Source: a virus
IMG/VR virus record: IMGVR_UViG_3300009537_000179
Coordinates: 1-23,818 of that record
Strand: one strand, 5' to 3'
DNA: 23,818 bases
Below the pieces are notes generated by a model, which did not search any database, was not told where the DNA came from, and saw nothing but the letters and a program-made list of their open reading frames with translations. The stretch's first letter is position 1. The number at the start of each line of letters is the position of its first letter. Positions 1 to 5,737 of this stretch are shown here, piece after piece. Both the position numbers and the translations under genes were made by a program.

Positions 1-54
1 GATCCAAAGGGCCACGTTCCAAGTCTCCCAGTTCTTCCACCCGTTGTAGGTCAT
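1..54 (-). CDS. YNGWKNWETWNVALW-type phage protein, 5' fragment
   Basis: The minus strand encodes 18 residues, MTYNGWKNWETWNVALWI, and runs off the left edge of the window. This N-terminus matches a small protein that recurs in many tailed phages, which I recall as DUF7249; the family name is from memory and the function is unknown to me. The start ATG overlaps the stop of the gene above it as ATGA, and AGAAGG lies upstream as a weak ribosome binding site. It is therefore probably translated together with that gene. Only the first 18 codons are present, so nothing can be said about the rest of the protein. Confidence 0.8.
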   Translation of the reverse strand, partial: MTYNGWKNWETWNVALWI

Positions 55-281
55 TGGGAGGCCTTCTCTAGGATACTGGCACGTTGTGCCCTGTCGTTGG
101 TCTTTTGGCTGGTTAGCACCCTCTCCACTTCGTAGAGGAGGTTAACGAAAGCTCGAATCTCGTTGCGGTATTGAATCTGAGTAGTGAGTGATAGGTCTTT
201 GTTCGCCATCACTTTGTCCATGCTCTCCTGATATGGAAGGCGCAGGGCTCGAAGGATGGTTTTGATTTGTGCGTTGGTCAT
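51..281 (-). CDS. Small helical phage protein of unknown function
   Basis: The product is 76 aa and starts MTNAQIKTILRALRLPYQ. I chose the ATG at 281 because GAGAGGG lies just upstream and a strong promoter (304-332) ends before it; a longer in-frame start at 368 would lie upstream of that promoter. The sequence is rich in charged residues and predicted helix, including an N-terminal segment rich in Leu, Arg and Glu, with no membrane segment and no motif I recognise. It is the first gene behind its own promoter and overlaps the start of the next leftward gene by four bases. Short leftward genes beside the packaging module are often early or host-takeover genes in phages; that is an inference from position only. 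Confidence 0.65.
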   Translation of the reverse strand: MTNAQIKTILRALRLPYQESMDKVMANKDLSLTTQIQYRNEIRAFVNLLYEVERVLTSQKTNDRAQRASILEKASQ

Positions 282-303
282 GGTTCCCTCTCTTTCTAAT
301 GTC

Positions 304-332
304 AAGATACCACATTTGACTGTGGAAGTCAA
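304..332 (-). promoter_or_regulatory. Leftward sigma70-like promoter P1
   Basis: On the minus strand TTGACT (327-332) and TATCTT (304-309) are separated by exactly 17 bases. It sits 23 bases upstream of the ATG at 281. The same two hexamers at the same spacing occur again at 1001-1029. A purine GA/G tract precedes the -35 box in both places. Confidence 0.75.
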
Positions 333-369
333 GCCCCCCCCCTCTCTCTCTCGGACCAGCGGGACCACC

Positions 370-394
370 CAAAGGAAAGCCCCCTCTCGGGGGC
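370..394 (-). terminator. Rho-independent terminator candidate, leftward
   Basis: On the minus strand GCCCCC and GGGGGC (379-394) form a six-pair GC stem with a four-base loop, followed by TTTCCTTT. It lies directly after the stop of the gene ending at 402 and before promoter P1, which is where a terminator would be expected. The T-run is interrupted, so termination may be partial. Confidence 0.6.
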
Positions 395-401
395 CGTCCT
401 C

Positions 402-665
402 TCACTCTAGGAAAGCGTCGAGGTGGAGATCCTCGAAGATGGCCCTTGCTGGGGCTGTCGCTCTCCCTCTCCATGCCACTCCTGCGGGTAGCTCTATCTC
501 TCTCTCCAACTCTCCCTCTCTTACTGCCTCGATCGCCTGCTTGCACGGTCCTAGCATGATTGGCGGCACGGGGGGATAGTGGTTGGAGGTCAGGTGCCAT
601 AGCAGCACCTGATCCTCTTCCAGCATCCCCGCCTCTAGCATGCCCTCCAGGGATGCACGGCCCAC
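402..665 (-). CDS. Hypothetical leftward phage protein
   Basis: I call an 87-aa product starting at a GTG that overlaps the stop of the upstream gene as TAGTG, with AAGG about 11 bases upstream. In-frame starts upstream (to 719) would overlap the neighbour by 55 bases. The C-terminal half is acidic and helix-prone (an IEAVREGELEREIELP run) and the end reads RAIFEDLHLDAFLE. There is no membrane segment and no family I recognise. It is probably co-transcribed with the gene at 665-973 from P2 and ends just before a terminator-like hairpin. The internal ATGs (MLEAGMLEEDQ) are alternative starts. Confidence 0.6.
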   Translation of the reverse strand: MGRASLEGMLEAGMLEEDQVLLWHLTSNHYPPVPPIMLGPCKQAIEAVREGELEREIELPAGVAWRGRATAPARAIFEDLHLDAFLE

Positions 666-973
666 TAGGACAGTACCTTCACGATCGCCCCATCCTTCAC
701 CATCACTCGGGCGTACCACGACCGCTTGCGGTACACATCTGGACCTACAGCAACGTGCTCACCGTCCTGTAGGGAACCAAAAGCGCTGGTTCCAAAGCAA
801 GGCACAGCACGTTCCTTGACCGCTTCCTTCAGGCTCTTTTTTGTCTTGTACCCCGTAACTCCGACGTTCATGTTTTCCTCTTCCTTTCCGGCCAGTATGG
901 CCTTGTGGTATCGCCTATGCTCATCTAGTGCGGCCCGGCGATTGAGGACCACTAGCGTGGACAAACCATGCAT
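665..973 (-). CDS. Hypothetical leftward phage protein
   Basis: The product is 102 aa. The ATG at 973 is well supported: AGGAGGTGAT, a near-perfect anti-16S match, lies at 980-989, and promoter P2 is just upstream. The N-terminal half is basic and helical (ALDEHRRYHKAILAGKEEEN). The C-terminal part looks beta-rich and ends WYARVMVKDGAIVKVLS, as in small phage proteins with a terminal hairpin. I do not recognise the family and see no catalytic motif. Its strong SD and consensus promoter suggest high expression, perhaps early in infection (inference). Confidence 0.7.
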   Translation of the reverse strand: MHGLSTLVVLNRRAALDEHRRYHKAILAGKEEENMNVGVTGYKTKKSLKEAVKERAVPCFGTSAFGSLQDGEHVAVGPDVYRKRSWYARVMVKDGAIVKVLS

Positions 974-1000
974 CCAATATCACCTCCTTTCTGTGAACTC

Positions 1001-1029
1001 AAGATACCTCTTTTGTGTCCCAAAGTCAA
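1001..1029 (-). promoter_or_regulatory. Leftward sigma70-like promoter P2
   Basis: On the minus strand TTGACT (1024-1029) and TATCTT (1001-1006) are separated by 17 bases, as in P1. The start codon at 973 and its strong SD follow 28 bases downstream of the -10 box. Confidence 0.78.
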
Positions 1030-1034
1030 GACTC

Positions 1035-1087
1035 CCTCTCTCTCGATGACGGGGCAAGTCTCTCTCTCTCTCGATGGCGCGGCAAAG
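1035..1087 (-). repeat. Tandem GA-tract repeat upstream of P2
   Basis: Two imperfect copies of a unit of about 29 bases (1035-1058 and 1064-1087) each contain a CT tract followed by CGATG, then A or G, then CG and GGCAA, read on the plus strand. On the minus strand each gives TTGCC followed by CATCGAGAGAGAG, ending just before the -35 box of P2. A similar GAGAGAGAG run followed by G lies before the -35 of P1 at about 333-356. The tracts could be upstream activating or protein-binding sites, or simply low-complexity slippage. Confidence 0.5.
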
Positions 1088-1099
1088 CCTAGACACCAC

Positions 1100-1139
1100 G
1101 ACGGGCTACCAGCCTGGAACGCCAGACCAATAGCCCGTC
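1100..1139 (-). promoter_or_regulatory. Long hairpin after the 51-aa gene
   Basis: GACGGGCTA (1100-1108) and TAGCCCGTC (1131-1139) are perfectly complementary. The loop holds a second stem, CTGG/CCAG (1114-1117 and 1122-1125), around AACG. It begins 13 bases past the stop of the leftward gene 1152-1307. No T-run follows on the minus strand, so it may protect a 3' end or act as a processing or Rho-associated site rather than an intrinsic terminator. The rest of the gap 974-1151 holds P2 and the GA repeats; I see no further gene there. Confidence 0.5.
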
Positions 1140-1151
1140 CACCACAACGTG

Positions 1152-1307
1152 CTACTCTGCCTTCAGTACTGCCTTCATAATCTCTCGATGCGATTCCGCT
1201 ACCTCTTGTCTAGCCAACTCACGGCCAGTGTTGACATGGTTGGCCCCGATTACTGCGAAGTAGTACAAGGTATTCAGGGCCTTTTCCAGCGGGGTCTGCT
1301 CAATCAT
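1152..1307 (-). CDS. 51-aa hypothetical phage protein
   Basis: This is a short leftward ORF starting MIEQTPLEKALNTLYYFAVI and ending MKAVLKAE. AGGTG lies seven bases upstream of the ATG at 1307, a good ribosome binding site. The chain looks fully helical: an amphipathic first part (LEKALNTLYYFAVIGANHV) and a charged second part with several Glu, Arg and Lys. It sits 51 bases after the gene 1359-1685 and is probably expressed from the same promoter, P3. A hairpin follows its stop. The family is not recognised. Codon use and SD support a real gene despite its length. Confidence 0.6.
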   Translation of the reverse strand: MIEQTPLEKALNTLYYFAVIGANHVNTGRELARQEVAESHREIMKAVLKAE

Positions 1308-1358
1308 TGTGACACCTGAGGGTTGAGTGTGGGTGATAGCGGGGGCATGGCGAGTGAA

Positions 1359-1685
1359 CTACATGTTGTCGATCATGTCGTCCCAACTAGGATCCGGCTC
1401 CCAACCTTCTGGAGCAAACTCGATCCTGACGTTGTGCCGCGCATCGCCTAGGCATTCAACGCCCATGTACTCGATGTGCTGTGCCACGATTGCCTTGCGG
1501 ACGTTGGGGAACTTCCTCAGGACTTGAATCGGTTCCCATCCATTAAAATGAGCTTGGATGGCCATCAGAGCGAAGTCCCGAAGGGATTCCAGAATTGGAG
1601 CACCCACGGTCCTCGACCGTTCGACCCAATCGTCCACCTCGAAGTCCATCACATCTTCGAACGTTTCAGTCTCGCGTTTCCGCAT
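1359..1685 (-). CDS. Acidic hypothetical phage protein
   Basis: The product is 108 aa from the ATG at 1685, chosen because GAGGTG sits four bases upstream; in-frame ATGs further up lack such a site. The protein is acidic, with an N-terminal MRKRETETFEDVMDFEVDD segment, a central helical region with several Trp and Phe residues, and a tail reading EGWEPDPSWDDMIDNM. No membrane segment, zinc motif or nuclease motif is visible and I do not recognise the family. It is the promoter-proximal gene of the leftward cluster behind P3, facing the divergent control region. Strong acidity in a small early phage protein can go with DNA mimicry or host-protein inhibition, but nothing here shows that. Confidence 0.65.
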   Translation of the reverse strand: MRKRETETFEDVMDFEVDDWVERSRTVGAPILESLRDFALMAIQAHFNGWEPIQVLRKFPNVRKAIVAQHIEYMGVECLGDARHNVRIEFAPEGWEPDPSWDDMIDNM

Positions 1686-1783
1686 GGTACACCTCGTTTG
1701 CTTTTGTGGTGGTGCCATGCCCCCGCCATCAGTTTTCAAAGAGCATCCTACCTAGGTAATATCGCACATTGTCAGCCGAAGTA

Positions 1784-1812
1784 AAGATACCACCTAAGTC
1801 CTTGTGGCACAA
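1784..1812 (-). promoter_or_regulatory. Leftward sigma70-like promoter P3
   Basis: On the minus strand TATCTT (1784-1789) is preceded at 17 bases by TTGTGC (1807-1812). The -10 box and its flank (GGTATCTT) are shared with P1 and P2, but the -35 box is weaker. The leader to the ATG at 1685 is about 98 bases long. Confidence 0.55.
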
Positions 1813-1863
1813 TCACTTAGACCCCACCTACCCCGAACCCCGCATGAGTCACCGGGGCGAAGA

Positions 1864-1884
1864 GGTCTCCAAAATTTGCAGACC
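1864..1884. promoter_or_regulatory. 21-bp palindrome, operator candidate
   Basis: GGTCT at 1864-1868 pairs with AGACC at 1880-1884, and CAAA (1870-1873) pairs with TTTG (1875-1878) around a central A. Nine of ten symmetric pairs match. It lies between the leftward promoter P3 and the rightward promoter P4, 41 bases from the P4 -35 box and 51 bases from that of P3. The dyad has the size and symmetry of a dimeric repressor or activator site. The rest of the gap 1813-1925 contains a weaker CCCCG/CGGGG dyad and no gene that I can support. Confidence 0.5.
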
Positions 1885-1925
1885 AGAAAAATCAACGTTC
1901 CACCCTGAAACGCCCCCACAACAGT

Positions 1926-1954
1926 TTGACCCCACACCCGATAGGTGATACATT
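1926..1954 (+). promoter_or_regulatory. Rightward sigma70-like promoter P4
   Basis: TTGACC (1926-1931) and TACATT (1949-1954) are separated by 17 bases, matching the geometry of the leftward promoters. A start near 1961 would place the first nucleotide almost on the ATG at 1963, so the mRNA would be nearly leaderless or translation would begin at the ATG at 2008. This is the only good rightward promoter I found, and it precedes the whole packed rightward gene set. Confidence 0.55.
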
Positions 1955-1962
1955 CTACTTCC

Positions 1963-2580
1963 ATGACGAGTCCCCTCCGACGTGTGAAACCATCGGCGAG
2001 GGTCCGCATGGCTGCGCGACTCTACGCCACAGGCGCGTGCCGGACCAAGAAAGCCGCCTCCCTGGCAGCGGGACTCCATCCCAACTACCTCACCATGTTG
2101 ACCAGCCCCGCCAACGGGAGTGTGCCTGTGTTGCGTATGCTCAACGACATCGATGAGAAGATCGAAGACCAAACGATTGAAACGTCGGCGATCATCTCCC
2201 TCCTGGGCCGCAAAGCCCTTGGCAAGATTGCCCATTTGATGAACAACGGCAGTGAGGGAACACAACTCAAGGCTGCCATTGACTTGGCCGATCGCGCACC
2301 AGAAACATCGAAGACGCAGAAGGTCCAGTTGGACAGCTTCTCCCTCTCGGGCCAGGATGTGAAAGATCTGGCAGCGGCAATGGTGGAAAGTGCGAAGGCC
2401 CAGTCGGCCTACGCGGATGTTGCCATTCACGGACTTGATGAGATTGGACTCACCCCTCTTAAGGAGATTCCTCCCTATGCCAGCGAATGTGTCGCAGACG
2501 AAGAAGCGGGGACCGACGCCCAAGACACCCCGGCCCTCCAAACCCAAACCCCCGAAGGCGAAGGGGTACGTATCAAGTAG
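1963..2580 (+). CDS. Terminase small subunit candidate
   Basis: The product is 205 aa. Residues about 12-45 (RVRMAARLYATGACRTKKAA onward) look like the helix-turn-helix DNA-binding domain of small terminases. It is followed by a helical middle region and a disordered acidic C-terminus. It lies upstream of the large terminase, separated by two genes. In packaging motors this subunit recognises viral DNA and stimulates the large subunit. The start is uncertain: ATG 1963 keeps the first helix whole, ATG 2008 has GAGGG five bases upstream and fits promoter P4, and GTG 1945 is also in frame. The C-terminal 104 bases overlap another ORF. The identity rests on position and HTH pattern, not on a diagnostic motif. 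Confidence 0.6.
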   Translation: MTSPLRRVKPSARVRMAARLYATGACRTKKAASLAAGLHPNYLTMLTSPANGSVPVLRMLNDIDEKIEDQTIETSAIISLLGRKALGKIAHLMNNGSEGTQLKAAIDLADRAPETSKTQKVQLDSFSLSGQDVKDLAAAMVESAKAQSAYADVAIHGLDEIGLTPLKEIPPYASECVADEEAGTDAQDTPALQTQTPEGEGVRIK

Positions 2581-2629
2581 TGGTGGGGATCTGTTGTCCC
2601 CGGCCCGAAAAGGTACACGGAAGAAGTAA
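2477..2629 (+). CDS. Small Lys/Pro-rich protein overlapping TerS
   Basis: This 50-aa ORF lies in a different frame from the small terminase. AAGGAG is ten bases upstream of the ATG at 2477, and the stop TAA shares its last base with the ATG of the next gene (TAATG). The chain is strongly basic: KKRGPTPKTPRPSKPKPPKA, then a short hydrophilic tail ending GTRKK. There is no fold or membrane segment. Such tails bind nucleic acid non-specifically. It fills the space between the terminase stop and the glycosyltransferase start. It could be a non-coding coincidence of a C-rich stretch, but SD, spacing and coupling together argue for translation. Confidence 0.5.
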   Translation: MPANVSQTKKRGPTPKTPRPSKPKPPKAKGYVSSSGGDLLSPARKGTRKK

Positions 2630-3375
2630 TGTCGCTGCACATCGCCATCGTCACGGCATTCTGGCAACGGCCTGTGGTGTCCATGCTCTATTGGCAAGGC
2701 ATCACCCGGTTGCGGAAAACAGCAGCCAAAGCGGGGCACCAGTTATCTGTCGTTTCGTGCATCTCAGCAGAAGATGTCGATAACACCATGCTCGCTCGGA
2801 TATACCAAGCATCTTGTATTGTTCACGCACCCAACCAACCACTAGCAGCCAAATTAAACGTCGCCGTCAAGGGTGCCCGTGTCCTTAATCCTGACTACGT
2901 AATGAATTTGGGGTCAGATGATCTTATTTCCGATGGCCTCTTCCTCGGGATGGTGCAAGCAATGGAAGCGGGAATCCCACATGCAGGCATCACTGACATC
3001 TACTTTTGGGACATGCTGTCGGGGCGAGCAACCTATTGGTCAGGGTATCAAGTAGGTTATCGTGTAGGCCGCTCGGTTGGGGTGGCCCGTTTCTACTCTA
3101 GGTGTGTGCTCGAAACACTTGACTGGATGGTGTGGCCAGAATCAGAAAGGTCACGAGGAATGGATGGGATTTCGGATGAGCGATTGATTGGTCACGGGAT
3201 TCCATTGTTAGCTCAACCGATGCGCGACTGGAAAGGGGTTGCTGTTGACGTCAAGAGTTGGACAAACATCTGGCCCTTTTACAAGTATGATCGGGAGCCC
3301 GTTGACGCAGCGATACTCGTAGATGACCTTCCTGAGTTGTCAGCCATCTTGGTGACACACGAGAGCAATGACTGA
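2629..3375 (+). CDS. GT-A glycosyltransferase-like protein
   Basis: The product is 248 aa. MSLHIAIVTAFWQRP is a typical first beta strand and loop of family-2-like GT-A enzymes. Residues 73-100 read as the nucleotide-sugar region: an AAKLNVAV segment, then NPDYVMNLGSDDLIS, whose SDD corresponds to the DXD metal and donor site. Acidic D179 and DE at 183-184 could supply a base. No membrane anchor is visible, so a soluble enzyme acting on a protein, surface glycan or modified base is possible; the substrate is unknown. The gene is visibly more AT-rich than the large terminase, suggesting separate acquisition. It overlaps the terminase start by eight bases, so expression is coupled. Confidence 0.65.
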   Translation: MSLHIAIVTAFWQRPVVSMLYWQGITRLRKTAAKAGHQLSVVSCISAEDVDNTMLARIYQASCIVHAPNQPLAAKLNVAVKGARVLNPDYVMNLGSDDLISDGLFLGMVQAMEAGIPHAGITDIYFWDMLSGRATYWSGYQVGYRVGRSVGVARFYSRCVLETLDWMVWPESERSRGMDGISDERLIGHGIPLLAQPMRDWKGVAVDVKSWTNIWPFYKYDREPVDAAILVDDLPELSAILVTHESND

Positions 3376-5035
3376 CGTCGATCTGCCGGGACTCGATGAC
3401 GAGATCACACGTCTGCCGCAGGACATCAGGGCCGACTTGGCCGAGCGGGGACGCAACGATCTCTACTTCTTTGCCAAGGGGGTGATGGGCTACAGTGACA
3501 TGACGGAGCGGTGCCACAAGCCCCTCTGCGTGTTCCTCGACCAGCATCCAGCCCTCCAGAAGTTGGTCCTGATGCCTCGGGGCCACTTCAAGTCCTCGAT
3601 CGCCACCATCGCCAGGACGGCCCAAAAGGTGGTGAGGGATCCCAACGAGCGGATCCTGGTCGTCAACGAAGTGGCTGACAACGCAGAGAACTTCCTCTCG
3701 GCCATCAAGCAACACGCCGAATCAAACAAAATCTTCAGGGCACTCTACAGCGAGATCATTCCCAAGGACACCAGACGCATCCGCTGGAGCGGGAAGGAGT
3801 TGGAGTTCAATCGCCAGTGGCATGGACCGGAGCCCACGGTGAGTGCGATGGGGATGACCAGTACTCTCACGTCGCGCCACTACACCCATCTGGCCTGCGA
3901 CGATCCCATCTCCGAAGATGCCGTCAAGTCTCCTACGGTGATGCAGGACGCCATCACACGCATCGGGAAGTTCCGAAGCCTCCAGGTGAAACCCAAGAGC
4001 GATACCTTCGATTTGGTGGGAACCAGGTGGGCTCTTCATGATGTCTACTCCTTCTTCATGAAGGCTTTAGAGGGGGAGATTGCCATCTTTGCACGGGCCG
4101 CGACGGTGGATGGGGAACTCATCTTCCCCGAACTGATCTCCCAGGAGATCTTGGCCTCCATCCGGAACGTGATCGGGGAGTACGCCTTCTCGTGTCTCTA
4201 CATGAACAACCCAAGGGACATCGCCAACCAGGACTTCAACGTCCAGGATCTTCGGTTCTGGAAGTGGTCGCGGGACCAAGAAGCCGTGATGCTCTACAAT
4301 CCCCAAGGGGAGATCCTTAGGGAGGTGCCGCTGGCGAAGCTGGACATCAACGTGTCGGTTGATCTGGCAATGAGTGAGAAGGTGACGAGCGATCGCAATG
4401 CAGTGGTGGTGACGGGCTGCACTCCCACAGGCGACGTGGTGGTGTTGGATACGTGGGTCCAACGGTGCACACCCCTCCAGGTGATCGAGCAGTTGTGTGC
4501 GGTGATCACGCGGTTCCGGCCTCGACAGGTGGGGATCGAGTCGATCATGTACCAGAAGTCACTGAAGCACTTCCTCAAGCAGGAGTTGGAGCGGCGGGGC
4601 CTCTACGCGAACATCACGGACCTCAAAGCCATTCCCTCGAAGCGGGGGACAGGCAACAACTCGAAGGAAGCGCGGATTCGAGGCCTGCAGCCGATCGCGG
4701 CCACAGGACACCTCTATATCCTGCCCACCCAGCATGAGTTGCGGAACGAACTGGCTGACTTCCCCCTCGGGGAGCACGATGACACGATTGATGCCCTGGC
4801 CCACCAGTTGACGATGTGGCGGGGCCTCCTGGGGACGGAGCGGATGAAGAAGTACAAGGCGAGTGAGGAACGGATCCTACGGGAGATTCGTACCGAGGAT
4901 CTCGCGGCCCGTCATCCCCACCGCTATCAGTATGAATCCTTTGGTCCTCACGACCGTCCCCATCCTGACGACTTGGGGATTGAGTTGCCCCAGTTCTCCC
5001 GGTTTGAGGACTTTGTGTTGACGGAGAGGATGTAG
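3368..5035 (+). CDS. terL: Terminase large subunit (packaging ATPase/nuclease)
   Basis: The 555-aa product is the motor that pumps and cuts viral DNA. The ATPase domain has the phage-type Walker A PRGHFKSS (residues 70-77), Walker B HLACDDP (174-180) and a coupling motif VGTRW (217-221). The RNase H-like nuclease domain follows, with D332 (SVDLAMSEK), E391 (GIESIMYQ) and the DDTIDAL segment (471-477). Length and order are normal for the family. The ATG at 3368 overlaps the end of the glycosyltransferase gene by eight bases. Codon use is GC-rich and regular, unlike the preceding gene. Family assignment is secure; the packaging strategy (cos or headful) cannot be read from it here. Confidence 0.95.
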   Translation: MTDVDLPGLDDEITRLPQDIRADLAERGRNDLYFFAKGVMGYSDMTERCHKPLCVFLDQHPALQKLVLMPRGHFKSSIATIARTAQKVVRDPNERILVVNEVADNAENFLSAIKQHAESNKIFRALYSEIIPKDTRRIRWSGKELEFNRQWHGPEPTVSAMGMTSTLTSRHYTHLACDDPISEDAVKSPTVMQDAITRIGKFRSLQVKPKSDTFDLVGTRWALHDVYSFFMKALEGEIAIFARAATVDGELIFPELISQEILASIRNVIGEYAFSCLYMNNPRDIANQDFNVQDLRFWKWSRDQEAVMLYNPQGEILREVPLAKLDINVSVDLAMSEKVTSDRNAVVVTGCTPTGDVVVLDTWVQRCTPLQVIEQLCAVITRFRPRQVGIESIMYQKSLKHFLKQELERRGLYANITDLKAIPSKRGTGNNSKEARIRGLQPIAATGHLYILPTQHELRNELADFPLGEHDDTIDALAHQLTMWRGLLGTERMKKYKASEERILREIRTEDLAARHPHRYQYESFGPHDRPHPDDLGIELPQFSRFEDFVLTERM

Positions 5036-5037
5036 CG

Positions 5038-5187
5038 ATGCCCAAGAAACTAGAGCGGGAACTCAAGCGAGATGCAAAGAAGAAGGGCCTCAAAGGCGAA
5101 CGGGCCGATGCGTATGTGTATGGAACGCTTCGGAAGACCGGGTGGACGCCCAGTCATCAGAAGAAGCCAACACGCCGGAAGGGCTGA
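5038..5187 (+). CDS. 49-aa conserved basic phage protein
   Basis: The short ORF encodes MPKKLERELKRDAKKKGLKG, then ERADAYVYGTLRKTGWTPSH and a basic tail. The pattern MPKKLE, KKGLKGERADAYVYGTLRKTGW recurs as a stand-alone small protein in many phage genomes, often near terminase or structural genes; I know the pattern but no function. It starts two bases after the large-terminase stop, with GGAGAGG upstream, and its TGA overlaps the ATG of the HNH gene (TGATG), so the three are probably translated in sequence. High Lys and Arg content suggests nucleic-acid contact. It is too short for most gene finders. Confidence 0.8.
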   Translation: MPKKLERELKRDAKKKGLKGERADAYVYGTLRKTGWTPSHQKKPTRRKG

Positions 5188-5558
5188 TGCCTGTTGTTGA
5201 TGGGGCGTTGATTGGAACGGCTGAGGCGCATCCACGGGCCGAGGTGGTGATTCGGGCGATGGAGACGCTCCTCCACGAGCGGTGGTTGAACCAGGTGTCG
5301 CGGGGCCGATTTCTGTTTCGGTGGAGCAGGCTCAGGAAGGCCTTGTTGATCACCGAGGAGTATCAGGATTTGCGGCGGCGGGTGCAGGAGCGGAGTCGGG
5401 GCAAGTGTGAGGTGTGTGGACAGGTGCCGATGCGTCATATCCATCACGAGAAACCTGTGGCGCGGTATCCTCGCAAGGCATTAGATTTTCACAACGTGCA
5501 AGGAGTGTGCAGGCCATGTCACGAGACCATCCACGACCACGCCCCGATCTCTGCCTAG
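5187..5558 (+). CDS. HNH endonuclease
   Basis: The 123-aa product has a C-terminal HNH domain: CEVC (C74, C77), HIHHEKP with the HH pair at 86-87, N103 in the DFHNVQG segment, and CRPCHETIHDH with C108, C111, H112 and H116. The four cysteines would bind structural zinc, and the histidines with N103 form the metal-dependent DNA-cutting site. HNH proteins next to terminases help DNA cleavage in some phages, such as HK97 gp74; a homing role is the alternative. The start at 5187 overlaps the upstream stop as TGATG with GGAAGGG before it; a GTG at 5142 is also in frame. The N-terminal 60 residues are helical with no known domain. Confidence 0.85.
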   Translation: MPVVDGALIGTAEAHPRAEVVIRAMETLLHERWLNQVSRGRFLFRWSRLRKALLITEEYQDLRRRVQERSRGKCEVCGQVPMRHIHHEKPVARYPRKALDFHNVQGVCRPCHETIHDHAPISA

Positions 5559-5737
5559 CGCCGGGAGCCCTCCCTTGCGACACCAACCGGGAAGCCCAAC
5601 CGCCCCGATCTTTGGGTGCGCCTGGATCTTCGTCCCCACGCACCAACCCCCACCCCGCGACCAGCGCGGCTACGCGCAATCCAGCCCTGTCGCTGGTCCC
5701 CTCTCACCAACTATCTACGCCACAGGAGATCGTCTGA
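5516..5737 (+). CDS. Possible small Pro/Ser-rich protein
   Basis: This 73-aa ORF begins inside the HNH gene in another frame and fills the otherwise empty stretch to the next gene. AAGGAG lies ten bases before the ATG at 5516, and the TGA overlaps the following ATG (TGATG). The product is rich in Pro, Ser, Ala and Arg with three cysteines near the front and no recognisable fold. The same arrangement (good SD inside the upstream gene, stop fused to the next start) is seen at 2477-2629. The stretch is C-rich, unlike the G-rich surrounding coding strand, so it may instead be a non-coding leader with a hairpin. Confidence 0.35.
   Translation: MSRDHPRPRPDLCLAPGALPCDTNREAQPPRSLGAPGSSSPRTNPHPATSAATRNPALSLVPSHQLSTPQEIV
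5659..5698 (+). repeat. Inverted repeat before the 5737 gene
   Basis: GACCAGCG (5659-5666) and CGCTGGTC (5691-5698) are perfectly complementary, with a 24-base loop. It lies 38 bases upstream of the ATG at 5737 in the only sizeable gap of the early rightward set. No T-run follows, so it is not a classical terminator. It could shape the leader RNA or serve as a processing site. Confidence 0.4.

Noticed and set aside
70-77. The unusual Walker A of the large terminase (residues 70-77, PRGHFKSS) as a sign of an inactive ATPase
   Set aside because: PRGH-x-KS is a normal phage terminase variant; all other ATPase and nuclease residues are present. The coordinates given are residue numbers within the gene at 3368-5035.
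142-600. A 152-codon minus-strand frame spanning P1 and the terminator
   Set aside because: It crosses the terminator hairpin and promoter and overlaps better supported genes in other frames; its composition is Arg/Gly/Pro-rich noise.
1035-1075. CT/GA runs as a microsatellite or origin
   Set aside because: The runs are short and tied to promoter positions. No iterons or AT-rich unwinding region are present, so an origin is not supported.
1832-1858. CCCCG/CGGGG dyad as a terminator in the divergent region
   Set aside because: Five-pair stem with a ten-base loop and no T-run on either strand; listed only as weak dyad within the gap.
1849-2739. A 296-codon open frame on the minus strand
   Set aside because: It runs antisense to the small terminase, shows no SD or family pattern, and is a shadow of the GC-rich coding frame on the plus strand.
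5575-5736. Longer N-terminus for the beta-rich protein at 5737
   Set aside because: The AGGAGAT site six bases before ATG 5737 and the improbable Pro-rich extension both favour the later start.
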